Shown: piece after piece, positions 1 through 6,118 of the stretch
Layout: each line of letters starts with the position of its first letter
How positions within the stretch are numbered: the first letter of the stretch is position 1
Assembly (NCBI GenBank): GCA_036881905.1
Contig: JBAJNN010000034.1
Coordinates: 1 to 17,522 of the forward strand
Source: JBAJNN01 sp036881905
Lineage (GTDB): Bacteria; Pseudomonadota; Alphaproteobacteria; Rhizobiales; Im1
DNA: 17,522 bases
Direction: 5' to 3'
Made by a program: the position numbers and the translations under genes
Notes under the pieces: generated by a model
What the model was told of the DNA's origin: nothing
The model's input: the letters and a program-made list of their open reading frames with translations, nothing else
Databases searched by the model: none

Positions 1-31
1 ATCGTTTTGATCATCATTTGATTCTAACATT

Positions 32-60
32 TTGATACCTCAAATGTCAAAAAATATGTC
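32..60 (+). promoter_or_regulatory. Possible sigma70-type promoter for the MFS gene
   Basis: TTGATA at 32-37 and TATGTC at 55-60 are separated by 17 bases, a reasonable but imperfect -35/-10 pair. A 7-base inverted repeat (CATTTGA at 15-21, TCAAATG at 40-46) overlaps it and could be an operator. The region is AT-rich, so chance matches are likely. Confidence 0.25.
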
Positions 61-99
61 GAAAGATAGAGAATACGCTAGCGCACGCGCGCCTTATAT

Positions 100-123
100 C
101 CCCGCCCTGAAGGACGGGGTTTT
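100..123 (+). other. GC-rich stem-loop with T4 tail: IS200/IS605-like end or terminator
   Basis: CCCCGCCC (100-107) pairs with GGACGGGG (112-119) around a TGAA loop, with one C-A mismatch, and is followed by TTTT. Hairpins of this form lie at the ends of IS200/IS605-family (TnpB/IS1341-type) elements and also resemble intrinsic terminators. The adjoining TACGGCGC strengthens the IS-end impression, but this is from memory of the family. No tnpA or tnpB is in the window, so if it is an IS end the element lies to the left or is gone. It ends 8 bases before the MFS start codon, an odd place for a terminator unless it belongs to an upstream transcript. Confidence 0.4.
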
Positions 124-131
124 ACGGCGCT

Positions 132-1331
132 ATGGATAAATCCGCCTTGTATAATATTACGTATTATTTTTCTGGAACGATGTTTGCTTCCAGCATGGCA
201 TCAACCGTCACCAAGGTTAGAATCGTTCAAGAGCTGGGTAATCCTATCTTTATTGGACTTATGTATTCTTTTTCTACGGCAATATTTCTTGCTTTGGATA
301 TCGGTTTATCATATATTGCCGACACAAAAAGCAGGCGCACAATGGCATTGTTTGCCAATATTTGTTTGGGGGCGTGCTCGTTATCGCTGCTCTATATCAC
401 GCCTTCCATCCTCTTTATCACCTTTGCGCTTAACGGGCTGGGCATGGCTTTTCTGGCAGGCGTTCCGGGCGCGATCGTTATGGAACATACGGAGCGCAAA
501 GAGCGCCGTCTCAAATTGCTTTCGCGTATGGAAGTCTTTTGTCTTGCAGGTTCACTGATCGGCAATGGGTTGGGCATTTGGATTTTCATGTCTCATCCCG
601 AGGTTGTTTTCGTGACATCCGCGTTGCTGTTTTTCATGGTCGCGGCAATGACATTCCACCTCTTGCCAACGAACCGAACGACAGTGAATCGAGCAAGGGC
701 TAGAGATAAGGCTATTTTAAGAGATTTTTATGCAACGGCAAAAGAAATATTTTCTAAAAAAGAGGTTTTAATCGTTTTTTGTATTGTCCTTGTTTTATAT
801 CTAATGTCCAATGTGACTGCAACATATTGGATTATATATTTTTCTTCGGCAAAAACTGATATGAGGACCGTTGATTTCGCTTTTATTGCACTTTCCAGCA
901 GTTTTGTGATCGTTGCTAAACTCATTTCAAATCTTATATCATCCTATTTCCCGGTTCATCAATTCAAATTTATCGTCGTCGTAATGGCCTTGTTATTTCT
1001 CCTGCCAAGTTTATATCTTCAAAACAATAATTTAATTTTTACTATAATTATAGCACTTTCTTTTTTAATAGAAAGGCTATTCGACAGCGTCGTTTACGTT
1101 TATTTTCAAAATTATCTTTCCGACGACAGGCGAGCGACCTTCAGTTCAACCTTTTCGACCATCCTGGCGATTATAGGGATAGGTCCCGTTTTGGCGGTAG
1201 CGCCGCTGATGAAAACTCATTTGGTCGTCACACTGGTTGGCCTGAGTTTCGCATCCATGGCGTTGTTTATAGTGCTGATCTTTGTTGTATCAGCCAGCCT
1301 CGAAAATGCCTCCATCATAAAAGATCGATAA
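132..1331 (+). CDS. Major facilitator superfamily transporter
   Basis: The 399-residue protein is almost entirely hydrophobic segments joined by short loops, consistent with about 12 membrane helices and the usual MFS length. An MFS motif-A-like stretch (DIGLSYIADTKSRR, residues 56-69) lies between helices 2 and 3. A charged central loop (about residues 180-205) separates the two six-helix halves. The substrate cannot be told; efflux of a small molecule is the usual role of such stand-alone carriers. The ATG at 132 has no clear Shine-Dalgarno site, and the ATG at 180 (residue 17) is an alternative, though it would remove part of helix 1. Base composition is strikingly AT-rich, especially about 700-1100, unlike the GC-rich genes that follow, so recent transfer is likely. 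It converges on pyrD with an 87 bp gap. Confidence 0.85.
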   Translation: MDKSALYNITYYFSGTMFASSMASTVTKVRIVQELGNPIFIGLMYSFSTAIFLALDIGLSYIADTKSRRTMALFANICLGACSLSLLYITPSILFITFALNGLGMAFLAGVPGAIVMEHTERKERRLKLLSRMEVFCLAGSLIGNGLGIWIFMSHPEVVFVTSALLFFMVAAMTFHLLPTNRTTVNRARARDKAILRDFYATAKEIFSKKEVLIVFCIVLVLYLMSNVTATYWIIYFSSAKTDMRTVDFAFIALSSSFVIVAKLISNLISSYFPVHQFKFIVVVMALLFLLPSLYLQNNNLIFTIIIALSFLIERLFDSVVYVYFQNYLSDDRRATFSSTFSTILAIIGIGPVLAVAPLMKTHLVVTLVGLSFASMALFIVLIFVVSASLENASIIKDR

Positions 1332-1418
1332 TATGTGGACACCTCCGAAAACCTAAAACTTCGGGTGCGAATCGCTTGGAAGCCTTGCGAACAGAATATC
1401 GAGATTTACGATACGGCA

Positions 1419-2504
1419 TCAAGCGCGCGCCGACCAGGTCCGCGCACCCGTGCCCACGGCGTCGGCAAGCCTTGCAAAGCCCTCCCGCTTCAGTCTTGCC
1501 GCAAGTTCGCGTATGATTCGCCCGACCAGCCCCGGCCCTTCATAAACCAACCCGGTGTAGAGCTGAATCAGCGTGGCGCCGGCGCGGATTTTCTCGAAAG
1601 CCGTTTCAGCCGAATCGATCCCGCCCACACCGACAAGCGGTATTTTACCGCCGGTTATCAGATAAAGGCGGGCAAGCATCGCCGTTGACGGGGCAAAAAG
1701 CGGTGCGCCCGACAGCCCACCGGTTTGCCTGGCATGGGGAGAACGCAAATTCGGCCGGCGTGTCGTGGTATTGGCGACAATCATGCCGTCAACGCCATGC
1801 GACAGGCAACTTTGCGCAATGTCGGCTAGTTGCTTTTCATCAAGCTCCGGTGCGATTTTGACCAAAAGCGGCGTGCGGTCGTTCGCGACTTTGGCGCGGC
1901 GCTCGCGGATGACGCTTACCCGCGACAACAATTCGCCGATCGCTTCATGGGTTTGCAGATCGCGCAATCCCGGGGTGTTGGGCGAGGAAATGTTGATGAC
2001 GAGATAATCCGCGAGATCGTGGAAAACCTCAACACCACATTCATAATCGGCGATTCGGTCTTTGCTGTCGCGGTTGGCGGCGATATTGACGCCAATCACG
2101 CCCTTGCGCCATGTCAGGGCGGCGAGGCGGGCGCGCACCGCGTCATGGCCGTCATTGTTGAACCCCATTCTATTAACGATCGCACGGTCCGGCACCAGCC
2201 GGAACAGGCGTGGTTTCGGATTGCCGAGCTGGGGCCGCGGCGTCACCGTGCCGACCTCCACGAAACCGAAGCCAAGTCGTAAAAGAGCCATCGGCGCCTT
2301 GGCGTCCTTGTCGAATCCGGCCGCCATGCCGAGCGGATTGGTGAAATCACGACCAAAGGCGCGGACACTCAATCGTTCGTCCCTATAGACCGGTGCAGCC
2401 CGGGCAAGGCCGAATTCAAGCGCAGCCAAAGCCAATTCATGCGCGCGTTCGGCATCGATCGCATAAAAAAGCGGTTTGGCAAGGGGAAACAGGGCATTGA
2501 GCAT
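1419..2504 (-). CDS. pyrD: Dihydroorotate dehydrogenase (quinone), class 2
   Basis: Oxidises dihydroorotate to orotate in de novo pyrimidine synthesis, passing electrons through FMN to membrane quinone. The 361 residues match the class 2 length. Residues 1-40 form the class 2 N-terminal amphipathic extension (LFPLAKPLFYAIDAERAHEL) that binds membrane and quinone. Then come the substrate/FMN motifs AAGFDKDAK (61-69), NRMGFNNDG (111-119), and NISSPNTPGLR (171-181) with the catalytic serine that marks class 2. LVKIAPELD (214-222), VANTTTRRP (243-251), GGLSGAPL (262-269) and GVGGIDS (292-298) form the FMN phosphate site. The ATG at 2504 gives the expected N-terminus. No partner pyr genes lie beside it, as is common for pyrD. 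The C-terminus converges with the MFS gene. Confidence 0.97.
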   Translation of the reverse strand: MLNALFPLAKPLFYAIDAERAHELALAALEFGLARAAPVYRDERLSVRAFGRDFTNPLGMAAGFDKDAKAPMALLRLGFGFVEVGTVTPRPQLGNPKPRLFRLVPDRAIVNRMGFNNDGHDAVRARLAALTWRKGVIGVNIAANRDSKDRIADYECGVEVFHDLADYLVINISSPNTPGLRDLQTHEAIGELLSRVSVIRERRAKVANDRTPLLVKIAPELDEKQLADIAQSCLSHGVDGMIVANTTTRRPNLRSPHARQTGGLSGAPLFAPSTAMLARLYLITGGKIPLVGVGGIDSAETAFEKIRAGATLIQLYTGLVYEGPGLVGRIIRELAARLKREGFARLADAVGTGARTWSARA

Positions 2505-2547
2505 AGTTTTGCCTGAGCGAAATTTCTCAAAAATACAACTTCAGATT

Positions 2548-2576
2548 TTGATTGTGTGTTTGTTATATACTATAGT
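2548..2576 (+). promoter_or_regulatory. Sigma70-type promoter with a palindrome over the -10 box
   Basis: TTGATT (2548-2553), a 17-base spacer and TATAGT (2571-2576) make the best promoter match I see in the window. The perfect 10-base palindrome TACTATAGTA (2568-2577) covers the -10 box, and a looser inverted pair (TACAAC near 2535, GTTGTA near 2580) surrounds it. The downstream gene encodes a LexA/CI-like regulator N-terminus, so this may have been its autoregulatory operator; that is inference. pyrD is divergent, so the site could affect both. Confidence 0.5.
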
Positions 2577-2582
2577 AGAGGT

Positions 2583-2705
2583 TGTATCTCGTTTTCGATG
2601 CGTGGGAATGATAATCGGGCCGCGGCCCGCATTCAAGACCGGAACGTGGGACTCTTAAGCGGGATACCATCACCGCTGGAGTGAGACCCCTTTTAGGGGT
2701 TTGAA
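2583..2705 (+). ncRNA. Structured 5' leader or small RNA candidate
   Basis: Three successive stem-loops follow the promoter. First is a perfect 14-base palindrome, CGGGCCGCGGCCCG (2616-2629). Second is a compound hairpin in which ACTC (2651-2654) pairs with GAGT (2679-2682) and AGCGG (2658-2662) with CCGCT (2673-2677). Third is ACCCC TTTTA GGGGT (2686-2700), followed by TTG. The last could be a weak terminator, making a transcript of about 120 nt, or the whole could be the leader of the regulator at 2746. I do not recognise a known RNA family. The structures were found by eye; no folding energy was computed. Confidence 0.35.
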
Positions 2706-2745
2706 TTCCGCGCCATGGGAGGGCTGTTTCATCAGGGTTTCATTC

Positions 2746-3042
2746 ATGTTTTCACACAAGCAAATCTGGGCTGGAATAGATAACTTGGCCGCACGCTACG
2801 GCTTGTCCACCTCGGCATTGGCGAGGCGGTCGGGACTTGATCCGACCGCGTTCAACCGATCCAAGCGATTTACCAAAAAGGGGCGGCCGCATTGGCCAAG
2901 CACCGAAAGCCTTGCCAAGGTGCTCCATGCCACCGGAGAATCCTTAAGAGAATTTGCGATACTGGTACATGCACCGGCAGATACCGACATACGCTCTCGC
3001 GAGCGAGATGACCAGGCTCTGTTAGCGCACATAAGACGTTAG
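2746..3042 (+). pseudogene. XRE/S24-type transcriptional repressor, truncated by an IS
   Basis: The 98 residues from the ATG at 2746 match the N-terminal DNA-binding half of alphaproteobacterial LexA/CI-like regulators of about 215-230 residues: MFSHKQIW, LAARYGLSTSALARRSGLD (15-33, helix-turn-helix), TAFNRSKR (34-41) and RPHWPSTESLAKVL (47-60). The family then has a linker and an S24 self-cleaving peptidase domain, both absent. Homology stops near residue 90, exactly where the IS terminus begins (3015); the last eight residues (ALLAHIRR) and the TAG stop are encoded by the IS. The fragment keeps its promoter and HTH, so it might still bind DNA, but without the C-terminal domain it should lack cooperative dimerisation and self-cleavage. 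The missing half is not found after the IS at 3850. Confidence 0.8.
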
Positions 3043-3124
3043 GGCTCGTGTCACTCCTGTATAGATGCCGAGCGATTTGCAGGACGGACCGTTTTTGTCA
3101 CTTCCGCTGGAGCAACGCGGCGCC
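3015..3124 (+). repeat. Inverted repeat arm (left), IS terminus
   Basis: This 110 bp arm matches the complement of about 6009-6118 without gaps. Roughly 14 positions differ by my reading, nearly all of them transitions. It contains the IS terminal repeat and the first codons of the transposase. A second, longer block of the same inverted repeat pairs about 3305-3580 with about 5735-6008. Confidence 0.8.
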
Positions 3125-3836
3125 GTTGAAACGATAACCGGCGCATGCTCAATGCGTTAGTGTATAGTGCCGAGAATGCCCGCAAATGGCGGGGATCACC
3201 CGAGAGAATGCGGTAATTGGCGCGCCAGCCGCGCGGGAAACTTCGCCATTGGGCCGAGATGAACGCGCTCGGTCCAATTTTCCAACCCCTTCGGCAGCGG
3301 CGCTTGATTGCGATCCATGTCGAATGCTCTCGGGACAACATCAGCATCAAGGGCCGTCCCGACGCCATGGGCGCTGTCGAAAAGGGGGGTCGCGGGCGAT
3401 CGGCAAATCAAGAGACGGATGGAACGCCCCAGGCTCCATAAGGTCGCCGCGGATAACAGAAAACGGCGACGATATTCAGCCTACTCCCCGGCTAAGCCGG
3501 CGATGGTGTTGAAGGATGGGCCTTTCCGGTCGTCCGGCGAGACAATCCCACAAGCCTTGCTGGAAAAATCGCCCAGGGCCATTGGCAGGGTTGACGAGGG
3601 CGATGAAATGCGCGCATGGGTAACACCACCCTGGGGTTTCCCCAGCTGCACCACCTAAGGACAATGGCAAAAACCATGGCCGTATGATAAGGAGCTCCAC
3701 AAGATGCCGAAACGAAGTCGAACAACTCTTGCGCAAGCTAGGAGGGCTTCAAACGTGGCTTTACGTATTTCGACAAGCTCGATCACGACGTTTTAGAACT
3801 TTTGTCTCTCTCGCCCTCATCCACATCATCCTATAG
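3065..3836 (+). pseudogene. IS5-family DDE transposase, multiply frameshifted
   Basis: From the ATG at 3065 the reading shifts among all three frames but keeps family landmarks in order. These are an N-terminal part with RRMLNALVYSAENARKWRG-like sequence; then the region corresponding to the first catalytic Asp, badly degraded (family pattern DSTSVKVHPDG); then AIGKSRDGWN (3396-3425; family AIGKSRGGWNTK); VAADNR (near 3445); DEGDEMR (from 3593, the second Asp region); NEVEQLLRKLGG (3711-3746, carrying the catalytic Glu); and FKRGFTYFDKLDH (3748-3786). It ends LALIHIIL-stop at 3836. The many frameshifts rule out activity. The family call rests on the order of these motifs; the exact IS name is not known to me. 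Confidence 0.75.
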
Positions 3837-3849
3837 TGGTAATAGGTCC

Positions 3850-4314
3850 CGATCCTCGGTATTAATCCGGTTGAAATGGTGTGGGGCCATCGACCTGGAT
3901 TAAGAGGAGCAAAGGCAAAAGGAAATACCCATCATTTTCAAGCCTTTCGCGACAAAGGAGCCCAAGCAGATGGTCCACCGGTGATAGGAGAGGTCGGAGC
4001 AAGTTGCGTGGTATCGATCGCGCCCCGGTCTTCCGGCTTGGCTGCCACAATTGATATCGCCCACATGGCAGATTTGACCTCAAAACCATTCATTGCCTGC
4101 CTTGGCTCGAATCAGGACACCTTATTGAAACTTCACATCTTGATAATGTGTAAAGGGCTTTCTGCATGAGCATTTCAGCATGGCAACGCGGGTTATTATA
4201 TTCAGCAGGTATTCAAATCGCACGTCCTTCGCCTTGGCAATTCCCGCAGGGCCAAGCGTCACTTAAAATGATTATCCGGCGACAGTCCCATCTTGTCGTG
4301 CCTGGCCATCCTCT
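3850..4314. other. Unassigned 465 bp between IS remnant and permease pseudogene
   Basis: I see no convincing gene. Reading frames of 75-120 residues exist on both strands, but none has a Shine-Dalgarno site, a recognisable motif or credible composition. The sequence does not continue the interrupted S24 regulator in any frame I checked. CTTGGC (4233-4238) and GCCAAG (4251-4256) could form a short hairpin just downstream of the minus-strand permease, but there is no T-tract. It is probably eroded accessory DNA. Confidence 0.5.
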
Positions 4315-5683
4315 TTACGACAGGGCAATGATGACGCTGCCCGTCAGGCCGACAAGAACCGTGTTCAGGCAGACAACCGCGAAGGCAAAGCGAATGAGCG
4401 CCTGTTCCTCGGCGGCGCTGGTTTTAGCCGAGCCCGACACCAAGGCGATGATCGAGAGCGACCCGAGCGCGCCATGTCCCGCCCCGCTGTTCTGGATCGC
4501 CGAAAACCAAAGGGCTCTGTCAGGATGAAGGCGCGCGATGCCGGGCATGAAAATCGCGTTGCCCCCGACGTTCGAGCCGGTGAGATAGCCGGAGAGCGCG
4601 GCCTGGCTCCCCGTGAGGAAGCTACCTTTCAACAGTCCCTGCGACATGAGCAGAAAGAAAAAGATCGTCGCGAGCGGCTTCCAGCTCCGCCCGGCCCAAG
4701 CTCGGCCCAGCCGGGCGGAGAGTTCCGCATGACGCTCGACCAGCAGGATCAGCACGAAAATGAAGCCGAGGGGGATTCCAGGAGATTCGAGAGGTTTCCA
4801 ACTCACGCTCGCGCCCTTGACCACGAACGACGCGTCGCTCGTCACCATCAGCGCGGTCTTGATCATCACAACGCTGAAGAGCAATGCCATATAGGGCCAG
4901 GCGTTCCGTGGCCAGCTCTGTAAGGGACTCTTGAGGCGCGTGAGCGCGAGGCCGATCCCGAGTACAAGACCACCCGCGCCGACTCCGGCGATTTCCGGGC
5001 CAATCACCCCGTTCACGAGGGCGAGAGTCGCGATAAAGGCAAACCAGGCGGCGATCAGTGCTCCAAATGCGCCAGGCCGTCGCTCCCCTGCGACCCAAAG
5101 CGCCATCGCGCCCAATGCGAGAAAGACCGGCGTGCTAACCGCGCAGGACGCGCATCCAAGCGCCATCGGATCGAGCCCGGCGAGAGCCGCGCCGATCACG
5201 GTGGCCAGGCCAAGGGTTCCCCACGGCATGATCGCCATTCCCGCAAGCGCAATTCGCAGGGCCGGGCGGCGGTCTAACAGCGTGACAACAGCGGAACGGT
5301 GGCGATCAAAGAGACGCCGAACCCGGTCATCGACTCAAGCAGCGGCGCCCCAGCCCGAAACCGATGAACACGACCTACTGAGTTGGACTCCAGCCAAGGC
5401 CCCGCACCCAATTGGCCACCGCCATGTTGGTGCCCATCCGCTCGATCATGATCACTACGGCAAGCCCGGGCGCGATCACGGCGCTTGTGCCGAGAAACAG
5501 AACGAGAGTATCGCGGATCATCTCGAAAGCGAGTGACGGATCGAACGCCACCCCAAGATCGAGACCCCAAAGCATGGCCACAAACGCTGCTCCGACAATC
5601 GCCGCCTCTATCGGGGGACGACGCAAGACCAAGAGCATCGCGAATGCGGCAAGGATGGGTGAAAGCTGGAGGAGCACAAGCAT
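4315..5683 (-). pseudogene. L-lactate permease (LctP/LldP/GlcA family), inactivated
   Basis: Three overlapping pieces on the minus strand together make a polytopic membrane protein of about 455 residues, a little shorter than typical lactate/glycolate permeases (500-550). Piece 1 runs from the ATG at 5683 (MLVLLQLSPILAAFAMLLVL) to a TAG at 5377-5375 after GLGWSPTQ. Piece 2, after a shift near 5345, holds the conserved ESMTGFGVSLIAT, equivalent to the family EGAAGFG motif. Piece 3, after another shift near 5275, continues LLDRRPALRIALAGMAIMPWGTLG to the natural TAA at 4315, with GSNVGGNAIFMPGIA and IQNSGAGHG near the C-terminus as in LldP. One nonsense codon and two frameshifts make it a pseudogene. 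An IS5 remnant lies directly upstream and has probably removed its promoter. When intact it would have imported lactate or glycolate with protons. Confidence 0.78.
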
Positions 5684-5724
5684 AAGAGCATTCCGACTTC
5701 TTTATCCGGCAAACGACAGGCCAG

Positions 5725-6118
5725 CGTGACCATAGCGTCGGGCGACTTTTCCGGTAAGGCTTGTGGGATTGTCTCGCCGGACGACCGGAAGGGCGCACCC
5801 CTCAACGCCGTTGCCGACTCAGCCGGGGGATAAGCCGAACATCGTCGCCGTTTTCTGTTATCCGCGGCAACCTTATGAAGCCTGGGGCGTTCCATCCGTC
5901 TCTTGATTCGCCGCCCGCCCGCGCGCCCCTTTTCGACAGTGCCCATGGCGTCGGGACGGTCCTTGATGCTGGCGTTGTCACGAGAGCATTCGACATGGAT
6001 CGCAATCGGGCGCCGCGTTGCTCCAGCGGAACTGACAAAAGCGATTCGCCCTGCAAATCACTCGGCATCCATACAGGAGCGATACGAGCCTTAACGTTTT
6101 ATATGCGTCAACAGAGCC
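5725..6118 (-). mobile_element. Decayed IS5-family element, right inverted copy, partial
   Basis: Read from 6118 towards lower coordinates, this is the same element as at 3015-3849 but inverted, roughly 85-90% identical by eye. It starts at the terminus GGCTCTGTT, passes the transposase start (MPSDLQGESLLSVPLEQRGA), then lacks exactly the 180 bp present in the left copy at 3125-3304. It resumes at the CGATTGCGATCC stretch and continues through the AIGKSR/VAADNR region to roughly 5725-5735, where similarity fades beside the start of the lactate permease pseudogene. The transposase C-terminus, including the catalytic Glu region, is missing. The inner border is approximate. Confidence 0.78.
6009..6118 (-). 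repeat. Inverted repeat arm (right), IS terminus
   Basis: Partner of the arm at 3015-3124. Its outer end ACAGAGCC (6111-6118) overlaps the stop codon of the lysyl-tRNA synthetase gene: the complement of 6118-6120 is TAG, whose G is the first base of the IS. Confidence 0.8.

Larger units (their letters stand above)
3015..3849 (+). mobile_element. Decayed IS5-family element, left copy, about 835 bp
   Basis: The left end is defined by comparison with the inverted copy ending at 6118: the two match base for base from GGCTCTGTT onward and diverge outside it. At the expected distance AATAGGTCC (3841-3849) agrees at 6 of 9 positions with the complement of the left terminus (AACAGAGCC), giving about 835 bp, the usual size of IS5-family elements of the IS427 type. 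Inside is a transposase pseudogene in the plus direction. No target duplication is evident (CCA before, CGA after), so it is old or rearranged. Confidence 0.75.

Noticed and set aside
1335..2388. Plus-strand reading frames of 80-150 codons opposite pyrD
   Set aside because: They lie antisense to a well-conserved pyrD, have no motifs or ribosome sites, and are expected by chance in GC-rich DNA.
3065..3836. Programmed ribosomal frameshifting in the IS transposase
   Set aside because: There are many shifts spread over the gene, in both directions and without a slippery heptamer; the partial inverted copy is also broken. Decay explains it better.
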